Shown here one piece after another: positions 25,458 to 33,343 of a stretch of DNA of 33,343 nucleotides (its first letter is position 1; every line of letters begins with the position of its first letter). The DNA is from Gammaproteobacteria bacterium (GTDB lineage Bacteria > Pseudomonadota > Gammaproteobacteria > UBA6429 > Thiohalophilaceae), in NCBI GenBank assembly GCA_030148325.1, contig JASBTR010000087.1, positions 1-33,343 on the forward strand. Direction: 5' to 3'. The notes beneath the pieces are model-generated. The model searched no databases. It was not told the DNA's origin and worked only from the letters and a program-made list of their open reading frames with translations. The translations under genes were made by a program, and so were the position numbers.

Positions 25458-26774
25458 TTATTGCAGCCAGCGATTGATGACTTGCAGCGCTTCATCACTG
25501 AGTGTGCCGGCAGCCTGACGCAAAGTCAGGGTTTCCAGAATATAGGTGTAACGTGATTTGGCATAGTCGCGTTCGGCACGGAAAACTTCGCGCCGCGAGT
25601 TCAGTACATCGACGGCGGTGCGGGTGCCGACTTCGTAACCGGCTTCGGTGGCCTCCAGTGCAGTGCGACTGGATTTCAGTGCCTGTTCATAGGCCAGCAC
25701 CTGGCTGATGTTGGCCAGCACATTCAGATAGGCGCTACGGGTCTGGTTCTCCGTGGCGCGGCGCTGGCGCTCGTAGAGTTCCTTGGCCCGATTATACTGG
25801 TAGGCAGCCTGACTGGTTTTTGAATTGACCAGCCCACCTTCATAAATAGGCACATTGAGTTGCAGGCCAATGCGGGTATCTGTTTGCTTTTTACCTGTGA
25901 ACTCGACAAAGGCGCCGCCTTCAGTAATAGATTCCGATTTACTGGCAACCAGATCCAGGGTTGGATAATGCCCTGCTCGCTGACGATTGACTTCTTCGCG
26001 CGCAACCTGCATGGCTTTTTCTGCAGCGATCAGGCTCAGACTCTGCTTGCTGGCGATTTCTGTCCATTGTTCGATATCTTCCGGCTCGGGTCTGAGCAAA
26101 GGTGTTTTGTCTGAGAGCCGGGAGATGACCTGCGGATACTGGCCGGTGACTTCGCGCAGGTTTTCCCGGCTAATGGCGAGCAGGTTTTTAGCCGCAATGT
26201 TTTGCGCGACGGACTGATCATAGCGGGACTGGGCTTCGTGGACGTCGGTGATGGCAGTGAGGCCAACCTCAAAGCGTTGTTTGGTCTGGTTGAGTTGTTC
26301 CTCGATAGACTTTTTTTCAGCTTTGGAAAAGTCCAGGTTGTCGATGGCGCCGAGTACTTCAAAATAGCTTTGTGCTGCGCGCAGAATCAGTTCCTGTGCG
26401 GCGTTGTTTAAATTGGCCGAAGCCTGGGCAACCTGATAATTCGCCTGTCGATACTGAACAAAATAGTCATGGCGATACAGAGCCTGTTTCAGGTTAAGTC
26501 CGTAATTTTTAGTAACGTATTTATCGTCACGCGGCGTGCCGATGAAGGAATATCGCTGACGAAGATCAGTATAACTTGCGCTGATATTCAGTGCTGGCAG
26601 GAACAGGGCAAAGCGCTGGTTTCTGATTTCCTGCGTTGCCAGAAACTCCTGCTTCGCAGCGCGGAAGGTCGGATCATTCTCCAGCGCCAGTTTATAAATG
26701 TCGATCAGGTTTTCAGCTCGCAGAGACGGCGTTAGCAGAAGGCAAAGGCCCAGGAAGGTTAAAATTTTACGCAT
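25458..26774 (-). CDS. tolC: TolC family outer membrane channel protein
   Basis: This 438-residue protein has a signal peptide with a hydrophobic core (LTFLGLCLLL) and likely cleavage after SLRA, near residue 20. The mature part has two related OEP repeats, each with long helices and beta strands. The first has QALYRHDYFVQYRQA and RFEVGLTAITDVHEAQSRYDQ. The second has LNVPIYEGGLVNSKTSQA and GYEVGTRTAVDVLNSRRE. It forms the trimeric outer membrane duct for type I secretion and drug efflux. AAGAG lies 8 bases before the ATG. Upstream are a promoter-like region and a tandem duplication. Downstream genes follow closely on the same strand. Confidence 0.95.
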   Translation of the reverse strand: MRKILTFLGLCLLLTPSLRAENLIDIYKLALENDPTFRAAKQEFLATQEIRNQRFALFLPALNISASYTDLRQRYSFIGTPRDDKYVTKNYGLNLKQALYRHDYFVQYRQANYQVAQASANLNNAAQELILRAAQSYFEVLGAIDNLDFSKAEKKSIEEQLNQTKQRFEVGLTAITDVHEAQSRYDQSVAQNIAAKNLLAISRENLREVTGQYPQVISRLSDKTPLLRPEPEDIEQWTEIASKQSLSLIAAEKAMQVAREEVNRQRAGHYPTLDLVASKSESITEGGAFVEFTGKKQTDTRIGLQLNVPIYEGGLVNSKTSQAAYQYNRAKELYERQRRATENQTRSAYLNVLANISQVLAYEQALKSSRTALEATEAGYEVGTRTAVDVLNSRREVFRAERDYAKSRYTYILETLTLRQAAGTLSDEALQVINRWLQ

Positions 26775-26810
26775 AGTGAATACTCTTTTTTCCTGTAATG
26801 CATTCAGAAC

Positions 26811-26841
26811 ATTATATCAATTATACAGCGCTTGATATCAA
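26811..26841 (-). promoter_or_regulatory. putative tolC promoter
   Basis: On the minus strand a perfect TATAAT (26816 to 26811) lies about 37 bases before the tolC ATG. TTGATA (26841 to 26836) is 19 bases further upstream, slightly longer than the usual spacer. The predicted start near 26804 would give a leader of about 30 bases that includes the ribosome site. This is inferred from sequence only. Confidence 0.45.
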
Positions 26842-26856
26842 TTATACAGCGCTTGA
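26815..26856. repeat. perfect tandem duplication of a 21-bp unit
   Basis: Two identical 21-base units (26815-26835 and 26836-26856) lie head to tail upstream of tolC. Each carries ATTATA, which is TATAAT on the tolC strand, and the half-palindrome CAGCGCTTG. The duplication therefore places extra -10-like boxes before the gene. Confidence 0.9.
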
Positions 26857-26891
26857 GCCGGGCAAAGCCAGATTGGGTTGCCGGGCTGATA

Positions 26892-27212
26892 TCAGTAACG
26901 CGCCATGTCGGGATCCAGATCCTGAGCCCAGCGCTCCAGCCCACCATCCAGATTTATGACCCTGCAAAAGCCATTATGTTCCAGTACTCGGGCAACCTGA
27001 CGGCTGCGGATACCGTGGTGGCAGATGAGAACAATTTCTCTGTCTTTGTCTAATTGTTCTGGATTCTGCAACAGCTGTTTCATGGGCAGAAGACAGGAGT
27101 CGGCAAGATGACAAATGTCATATTCCCATTCTTCACGCACATCGACTAACAGGGGTGTCCTGTCAGTGTGCTGTAAATGTTCCCGTAGATCTGCGGGGCT
27201 GAAATGGCGCAC
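26892..27212 (-). CDS. single-domain rhodanese-like sulfurtransferase
   Basis: This 106-residue protein is one rhodanese domain. LLVDVREEWEYDICHL is the N-terminal signature, and the active-site loop CHHGIRSRQVA has the persulfide-forming Cys64. INLDGGLERWAQDLDP closes the domain. It would move sulfur between small carriers, but the partner is unknown. The start is GTG 27212, since a stop codon lies two codons upstream and no ATG is available; no good ribosome site is seen. The left end of a MITE lies 18 bases upstream and separates it from the pcm-like gene, a neighbour I would otherwise expect in the same operon with tolC. Confidence 0.92.
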   Translation of the reverse strand: MRHFSPADLREHLQHTDRTPLLVDVREEWEYDICHLADSCLLPMKQLLQNPEQLDKDREIVLICHHGIRSRQVARVLEHNGFCRVINLDGGLERWAQDLDPDMARY

Positions 27213-27230
27213 TGCGAATTAGACGTCGCC

Positions 27231-27393
27231 TAAATAGCTGTTCCAAATACCAGTCCACTTTAAGCAATTACCGTTCATCCTGAGCCTGTCGAAGGACAAG
27301 CAGATTAAACACTTATTTCCACGCTCATGGTTCGACAAGCTCACCACGAACGTGGAAATTCACAAGTGATCTGGTATTTGGAACAGCTATTTA
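27231..27393. mobile_element. 163-bp MITE with perfect 23-bp terminal inverted repeats
   Basis: The ends 27231-27253 and 27371-27393 are exact reverse complements over 23 bases and include AATAGCTGTTCCAAATACC. Both ends terminate in TA, compatible with a TA target duplication as in IS630/mariner-type elements. Inside lie two inverted REP-like arms: CGTTCATCCTGAGCCTGTCG (27272-27291) and a hairpin with ATTTCCACG (27315) and CGTGGAAAT (27351). No coding capacity. The right end overlaps the stop codon of the pcm-like gene. Confidence 0.85.
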
Positions 27394-28044
27394 GAATACA
27401 AACCGTTCCGGTTGTTGCACATTTTTCAGTGGAGGCAGTTCTGTTTCAAACAGAACTTCACGAGACCAGTCATGGTTACCAACCCGGGTCACCAGTGTGG
27501 CTTCCATAACCGGTGTATTGCCTGTAATGGCAAACAGCCGCCCACCGATGGTCATAGATTCCAGAAAGGTGCGGGGCAGGACGGGGAGTGAGCCGGTAAT
27601 TGCGATAATTTCGTACGCAGGGCGGGCATCCCAGCCCTGGGCCGCATCGCCTTCTTCCAGTTCGGCATTTTTAATATTATGTGCGCGCATTTTTTCCCCT
27701 GCCTGCGCCAGTAGCCGGGGAGAGATCTCAACGCTGTAAACCTGTTTTGCCTGTTTTGCCAGCAGGGCGGTGACATAGCCGCTGCCTGTGCCGACTTCCA
27801 GTACGTTCTCATCCGGGCTGATCGCCAGCGCCTGTAGCATCCGGGCTTCTACCCTGGGCGCCATCATTACCTGTCCTTCGTCCAGCGGAATGTTCATGTC
27901 GGCAAAGGCCAGGTTGCGCCAGGCCGGCGGCACAAACTCTTCACGCGGCACCTGCTGCAAAAGCTCAAGCGGCTGATCGTCCAGCACCTCCCAGGTGCGC
28001 AGCTGCTGTTTGATCATGTTTTCTCTAGCTTGTTCAATGTTCAT
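27391..28044 (-). CDS. Pcm-like (protein-L-isoaspartate O-methyltransferase family) protein
   Basis: This 217-residue SAM methyltransferase fold has VLEVGTGSGYVTALLA (about residues 81-96) as the SAM loop and VPREEFVPPAW near 32-41. True Pcm has a GQTIS-P segment whose Ser takes part in isoaspartate repair. Here it is GQVMMAP, so that Ser is Met61, and the repair activity is doubtful. The paralogue beside tolC and waaA is widespread as I recall, but its job is not defined. ATG 28044 with GGAT 7 bases upstream is preferred over TTG 28059. The stop codon TAA is partly made by a MITE end. Confidence 0.85.
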   Translation of the reverse strand: MNIEQARENMIKQQLRTWEVLDDQPLELLQQVPREEFVPPAWRNLAFADMNIPLDEGQVMMAPRVEARMLQALAISPDENVLEVGTGSGYVTALLAKQAKQVYSVEISPRLLAQAGEKMRAHNIKNAELEEGDAAQGWDARPAYEIIAITGSLPVLPRTFLESMTIGGRLFAITGNTPVMEATLVTRVGNHDWSREVLFETELPPLKNVQQPERFVF

Positions 28045-28133
28045 TTTTTTATCCAACAATATATGCAGGTTTCAAAGGCCTGAATTTTCATGTGATTTGT
28101 GCAAGCGGCGGGGAAGGGGCTGACCATCACAGC

Positions 28134-28160
28134 TTGCAAATTCCTGATCTATCATATAAG
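28134..28160 (+). promoter_or_regulatory. putative thiC promoter
   Basis: TTGCAA (28134-28139) and TATAAG (28155-28160) have a 15-base spacer, short but usable. The predicted start near 28167 falls just before the first paired bases of the TPP riboswitch, which supports the assignment. Confidence 0.45.
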
Positions 28161-28170
28161 TTAATCAATT

Positions 28171-28277
28171 ACGCTAGGGGTGCCCATTCGACAATTCGGT
28201 CGATGAAATTTCCGGGCTGAGAGATACCCTTCGAACCTGAACCGGCTTGCACCGGCGTAGGAAATGCGTTCATTTCC
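28171..28277 (+). promoter_or_regulatory. TPP riboswitch (THI element) controlling thiC
   Basis: The conserved parts appear in order: GGGGTGCCC (about 28177), GGCTGAGAGATACCC (28215-28229), GAACCTGAACCGG (about 28233) and the CCGGCGTAGGAAATG segment ending near 28266. Outer stem P1 pairs ACGC (28171-28174) with GCGT (28266-28269). Beyond the aptamer, GGAAATG (28260-28266) can pair perfectly with CATTTCC (28271-28277), which would compete with P1. Thiamine pyrophosphate binding is expected to lower thiC expression. The mechanism, translational or by termination, cannot be decided; no U-rich terminator is visible before the gene. Confidence 0.95.
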
Positions 28278-28304
28278 CTGCCGTGGCCAAGTCCAAGTCC
28301 CTAA

Positions 28305-30227
<1,923 letters not shown>

Positions 30228-30258
30228 ACTCTATGGGTTTAATCGCTTTGGGTGTAAT

Positions 30259-30277
30259 TCCCCGCAGCTTGCTGCGA
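30259..30277. repeat. short GC-rich palindrome before REP copy 3
   Basis: CGCAGC-TT-GCTGCG forms a perfect six-base-pair hairpin just downstream of thiC. It is not followed by a T run, so it is listed as a palindrome rather than a terminator. Confidence 0.5.
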
Positions 30278-30285
30278 AGTACTAT

Positions 30286-30333
30286 TGTAGGTGCGGCTTC
30301 AGCCGCACATGCTCGCCTGAAGGCGAACCTACA
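30286..30333. repeat. REPIN-like palindromic repeat, copy 3
   Basis: TGTAGGTGCGGCTTCAGCC at the left and CGCCTGAAGGCGAACCTACA at the right give the same 48-base layout as copies at 3453 and 4676. The hairpin tail that follows is shared with copy 1. Confidence 0.8.
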
Positions 30334-30341
30334 AACAAATA

Positions 30342-30371
30342 CCCCGTCCGCTTGCGGCGGGGTTGTTTATT
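30342..30371 (+). terminator. probable rho-independent terminator of thiC, from a REP tail
   Basis: CCCCGTC (30342-30348) pairs with GGCGGGG (30356-30362), including one T-G pair, around a seven-base loop. TTGTTTATT follows. The same hairpin follows REP copy 1 without the T-rich run, so a repeat tail may have been used as terminator here. Confidence 0.55.
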
Positions 30372-30470
30372 AGCCGCTTTATTGTCATAAATAGACGCTA
30401 TAATCTGCTGTTTCCGCCTGGTTGCAGCAAAAACTACGCCGCTTTCAGTCATCGGGAACAGAAATAAAAG

Positions 30471-30626
30471 CTAACATTTACAAAATTTTTAGCTATACTG
30501 CATGCAACTGCTGTGCTAGAGAGAAGCAAAATTGGGGGGGAGATTCCGATTTGTTTTTTTTCAGAAAACATAGTTCGGCAGGACTTAAAACAAGAAGTTG
30601 TAACATTTGTACCGAGGTTGTTTTTT
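30471..30626 (+). promoter_or_regulatory. putative promoter and long leader of the cold shock gene
   Basis: CTAACA (30471-30476) and TATACT (30494-30499) are 17 bases apart. A start near 30506 would give an untranslated leader of about 120 bases before ATG 30627. Long leaders are usual for cold-induced csp genes, where they change structure with temperature. The leader holds a seven-G run (30534-30540) and GAGG (30614-30617) 9 bases before the ATG. Promoter and regulation are inferred. Confidence 0.45.
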
Positions 30627-30830
30627 ATGAGTAATGGAACTGTAAAATGGTTTAATAATTCCAAAGGCTTTGGTTTTATTGCACCAGAAGATGGTGGTGA
30701 GGATGTGTTTGTGCACTTTTCTGCAATTACTGCAGAAGGCTACAAATCCCTGAATGAAGGCCAGGCTGTGACGTTTGAAATCGAGCGTGGGCCCAAGGGC
30801 TTACAGGCCACAAATGTAATGCCTGTTTAG
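30627..30830 (+). CDS. cold shock domain protein, CspA family
   Basis: This 67-residue protein is a single cold shock domain, the normal length of CspA relatives. [15 protein letters not shown] contains RNP1 (KGFGFI) and VFVHFSAI contains RNP2, the two single-stranded nucleic acid binding motifs. It probably acts as an RNA chaperone. The open frame extends upstream to 30513 without homology, so ATG 30627 after GAGG is chosen. Which csp paralogue it is, and whether it is cold-induced, cannot be told from sequence. The following 187 bases to cheV hold no gene I can support. Confidence 0.95.
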   Translation: MSNGTVKWFNNSKGFGFIAPEDGGEDVFVHFSAITAEGYKSLNEGQAVTFEIERGPKGLQATNVMPV

Positions 30831-31017
30831 TATTTCCCGCAGGGGGGGTACTACAGAACAAGCGCTCCAGGCAATTTATAATAAAGAACTCAGGAGCGTA
30901 ACAGGCCGCATCATTGCTTAACGTGATTGCGTTTGCTGTCCTGATGGGACGATATTCTCATCCAGGCAGGCGCAGCATAAAGTTAGGCTCGTCCTGAAAA
31001 TTTCCATAAGTGTGTCT

Positions 31018-31953
31018 TCAGCTGTCTTCACGGACAGTCTGTTTCAGACCGTTGATAACCTGTGCAGCCAGTTCTTCAGGCACAAACTTGGTGAGTACGG
31101 CATTGGCGCCGCATTTCTCGGCGCGCTCTGTATTGATGGCGCCATTCAGGGACGTGTGCAGGAGGATATACAGGTTGGCCAGTGATGGTGTTTGCCGGAT
31201 TTGCTGGGTCAGGCTGTAACCGTCCATTTCCGGCATTTCGATATCCGAGAGCACCAGACTGATAGCATCGGCAGGGTCGGCTTCGTCGCCATTTAATTTC
31301 AACAGGATTTCCATCGCATCCTTGCCGTCCCGCGCCATGACATAGGGTACCTGCAGGGAATCCAGTGTGCGCACAGTCTGAGCTCGGGCCATGGCCGAAT
31401 CATCCACCAGCAGAACGCGTTGGCGTCTGCTTTGCGTATCCAGCCCCTCGGTCGAAATGCGGGCATAATCACCATCGCTTACGGAATCAAAAGTGGCAAT
31501 GATGCGCTCCAGATCCAGTATCTGAACCAGTGCGTCGTTTTCCCGGGTAACGCCCGAAGTATAGGTCGATGTCCCCAAAGTATTGGGGGGGGGAAGGATC
31601 TCTTTCCAGTCACGGTTAACAATACGATCCACCCGATTAACCAGAAAGCCATGCAGGCCGCGGTTGAATTCAGTGATGATGACCGATTCCGCAGTTTGTT
31701 CATTGTCGGCACTAACGGGTTGACCAATAGCCCTCGCCAGATCGATGACGGGAAGGGTAACCCCACGCAGGTTGGCGACGCCACAGATGACCGGATTGGC
31801 ATTAGGCAACTGGGTCATGCTGGGCATGGGAATGATTTCCTTCACCTTTAACACATTGATCCCAAAGGGTAATCGGGAGTTAAGGTAGAACAGCAGAATT
31901 TCAATCTGGGCAGACTGGTTCTCAGATGTGAAAGGTTGTTGCGCATTGGCCAT
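31018..31953 (-). CDS. cheV: chemotaxis coupling protein CheV (CheW-receiver fusion)
   Basis: The N-terminal part (residues of about 15-160) is a CheW domain: FGINVLKVKEIIPMP, VICGVANLRGVTLPVIDLA and FLVNRVDRIVNRDW. The C-terminal part (about 178-305) is a response-regulator receiver: LLVDDSAMAR with Asp184-Asp185, phospho-acceptor Asp237 in LSDIEMPEMDGY, Thr267 and Lys289. CheV couples chemoreceptors to CheA and is tuned by phosphorylation. GAGGA lies about 8 bases before the ATG. The coding strand has nine C in a row (31585-31593) in codons for Pro121-Pro123. No other chemotaxis genes are in the window. Confidence 0.95.
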   Translation of the reverse strand: MANAQQPFTSENQSAQIEILLFYLNSRLPFGINVLKVKEIIPMPSMTQLPNANPVICGVANLRGVTLPVIDLARAIGQPVSADNEQTAESVIITEFNRGLHGFLVNRVDRIVNRDWKEILPPPNTLGTSTYTSGVTRENDALVQILDLERIIATFDSVSDGDYARISTEGLDTQSRRQRVLLVDDSAMARAQTVRTLDSLQVPYVMARDGKDAMEILLKLNGDEADPADAISLVLSDIEMPEMDGYSLTQQIRQTPSLANLYILLHTSLNGAINTERAEKCGANAVLTKFVPEELAAQVINGLKQTVREDS

Positions 31954-32133
31954 TATACGGATCCTCGGTAGGACAGGTTAAATAGTTATCGGTCGGCCAG
32001 ATGGGAACTTGATGTCAGAATCGGTAAAAAATGTAGCGCTATTTACGACTGTTTCCTTAAATTATCGAACAAATTCAGCTTTTGTTGATGGGCATGGGGA
32101 GGTTAACAGGCTAAAAGAAGCATAGGAGGCAGT

Positions 32134-32507
32134 ATGCAGAAAATAATTGAGATGTCAGGAAAGCCGGTCAGGGTCAGCCTGAGCCGCGCAGCCGAGCGCG
32201 CCCTTGCCGGGCAAGGCACACTCTATGCGGAAATGGAGCTGTATTTCAGTTGTCTGGTGCGGTTGAAAGTCTATTTTCGTGATCATTCTGTTGGCGACTG
32301 TTTTCAGGTTACTGACAAGCTTGCGATTAGTTTCAAGCCGATCATGACCGCCTCCTGCAATGTTGAGGCGCGGGGGAAAAACCGCCGGTTATCGAATTCC
32401 CGGTTGCCAAACCAGAAGTCTTTTCTCCCAAATGGCTGACTATTGATTACCGTGGCGGTGAATGGGTTGGCGAATTCGGTTTTCTGCAAAAACAGGCGGC
32501 ATCCTGA
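32134..32507 (+). pseudogene. hypothetical protein, interrupted by a frameshift
   Basis: I do not recognise this gene. AGGAGG (32124-32129) lies 4 bases before ATG 32134, a strong start. The first frame (MQKIIEMSGKPVRVSLSRAA to SFKPIMTASCNVEA) looks like real coding sequence. After the run GGGGGAAAAA (32372-32381) the convincing continuation, PPVIEFPVAKPEVFSPKW and then YRGGEWVGEFGFLQKQAAS, is one base out of frame and stops at 32507, just before a terminator. With one more base in the run the product would have about 124 residues. No signal peptide or membrane segment is seen. Confidence 0.6.
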
Positions 32508-32530
32508 GGTTAGTTAATGAGGGACATAGA

Positions 32531-32560
32531 AAAAGGGGAACCGAACGGTTCCCCTTTTTT
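32531..32560. terminator. strong bidirectional rho-independent terminator
   Basis: GGGGAACCG-AA-CGGTTCCCC (32535-32554) is a perfect nine-base-pair stem, with four A before it and six T after it, so it works in both directions. It separates the convergent hypothetical gene and the partial minus-strand gene. Confidence 0.95.
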
Positions 32561-32577
32561 GTTGTTTTATTTTCTGG

Positions 32578-33343
32578 CTAGAATTGTGGTGACTTCATTA
32601 ATTCTACCAGCGCTTCTTTTTGTGTCGTGGTAATTGCCGTACTGCCATCGGTAGTGCCATCGATGTTGCCAACGATAGCTGCCAGGGCGTCCGAGAAGGC
32701 CTTTTCTACTGTATTCTGTGCACTCATATCACTGCCAGCGGAGCCCTGTGAGGAAAAGCGTACAAACTCTCTAACCATAACATCAAATTGAATCTGAAAT
32801 AATTCCTTGTATGGGCTGGGGATGGCATTAAAATCACTGCGACTTTGGCCTGACAATGCTGAAGGTATCGCAATTGTGTCCTGAGTGTAAGTCAGGCTAC
32901 CACCAGCTGTTTTAATGCTTGATACCCAGTCGGTGGGTATTACCATCATTACAGGCCAGTTGCTGGTTGAGGTATCAGTTTTGGTGAACTGGAAGTCTGA
33001 TACACCCAAACTGGTAGAAACGCCTAATGCCGTATCAATATTTGCAATCATAGTTAAGATACGGGCATCACTTGCTGATGTGCTAGTGATAAACGCACTA
33101 AACGCCGTACCCATCGTATTGTTTAACGTGGTTTCCGCCGCACTCACTGCTGAGTCGGTTTCAGAGCCATTAAACACCTTATCAAACTCAGCAAACGCCG
33201 TGCTCATAGTGGTAGACAGTGTGCTTGCTGCAGTTGTAAAAGTAGCTAAATCTGTTCCGCTGGCGCCCAATGCTGTTAATGCCTGGGTATATTTTTCGAT
33301 GCCACGATCAGCTTTGAGTTTCTGGATGCCGCCACCGACAGAG
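32578..33343 (-). CDS. Ser/Thr/Ala-rich protein of unknown function (5' end outside window)
   Basis: The frame is open to the right edge, so the start is not visible; an internal TTG at 33270 is unlikely to be the true start because coding continues upstream with SVGGGIQKLKADRGIEKYTQ. At least 254 residues are visible. The sequence is rich in Ser, Thr and Ala, has no Cys in the visible part and no clear membrane helix. Short helical-looking stretches alternate with TST/STS segments. This composition suits a secreted or surface protein, but I recognise no domain. It ends 18 bases from a strong terminator. It may be a structural or adhesin-like protein; this is a guess from composition only. 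Confidence 0.7.
   Translation of the reverse strand, partial: SVGGGIQKLKADRGIEKYTQALTALGASGTDLATFTTAASTLSTTMSTAFAEFDKVFNGSETDSAVSAAETTLNNTMGTAFSAFITSTSASDARILTMIANIDTALGVSTSLGVSDFQFTKTDTSTSNWPVMMVIPTDWVSSIKTAGGSLTYTQDTIAIPSALSGQSRSDFNAIPSPYKELFQIQFDVMVREFVRFSSQGSAGSDMSAQNTVEKAFSDALAAIVGNIDGTTDGSTAITTTQKEALVELMKSPQF

Noticed and set aside
30513..30626. Extended cold shock protein with 38 extra N-terminal residues
   Set aside because: The extension falls in the likely untranslated leader and includes the ribosome binding site for ATG 30627.

Overview
The window reads as chromosomal DNA of a Gammaproteobacterium. The order glnE-ilvE-heptose genes-waaF, and separately Kdo transferase-tolC-thiC, resembles what I know of Pseudomonas chromosomes. 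The Kdo kinase, CheV and long-leader cold shock protein also fit that class. Species cannot be fixed from the sequence. Most genes have about 58% G+C by eye, but the stretch from about 15.3 to 20.9 kb is clearly richer in A+T.

Layout. 1-4980: the 3' end of an amino-sugar kinase (amgK), glnE, ilvE and a small zinc-finger protein, interspersed with palindromic repeats. 5008-8434: hldE, hldD and waaF, which make ADP-heptose and transfer it to the LPS inner core. 8409-16933: an O-antigen ligase-like protein, a WaaE-like glycosyltransferase, two divergent GT9 heptosyltransferase-family genes, a GT4 enzyme, and a GtrB-GtrA-GT39 set that looks like an undecaprenyl-linked glycosylation module. 17112-20876: an A+T-rich block with two methyltransferases, a GT2 enzyme and a fourth GT9 enzyme. 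20913-24957: a fifth GT9 gene, the Kdo kinase kdkA, and a 754-residue protein that joins an LpxL-type lipid A acyltransferase to the Kdo transferase WaaA. 24900-28044 (minus strand): pcm-like methyltransferase, rhodanese, tolC and a frameshifted isochorismatase family gene. 28134-30371: promoter, TPP riboswitch, thiC and terminator. 30471-33343: cold shock gene, cheV, a frameshifted hypothetical gene, a strong bidirectional terminator and a partial Ser/Thr/Ala-rich protein.

How it works together. HldE and HldD supply ADP-L-glycero-D-manno-heptose. The LpxL-WaaA fusion would carry out the consecutive Kdo-transfer and late acylation steps on lipid IVA, and KdkA would phosphorylate the Kdo. WaaF and up to four further GT9 enzymes, with the GT2/GT4 enzymes, would extend the core. 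The ligase-like protein would attach an undecaprenyl-linked glycan, and the Gtr-like set could decorate it. Methyltransferases in the A+T-rich block probably modify the outer sugars.

The most noteworthy item is the LpxL-WaaA fusion together with its tightly packed neighbour kdkA. Several small mobile repeats follow: a 35-bp perfect inverted-repeat element, a 163-bp MITE that completes the pcm stop codon, REPIN-like palindromes, and a tandem duplication carrying extra TATAAT boxes before tolC. Two genes carry single-base frameshifts at homopolymers, so assembly error must be excluded.
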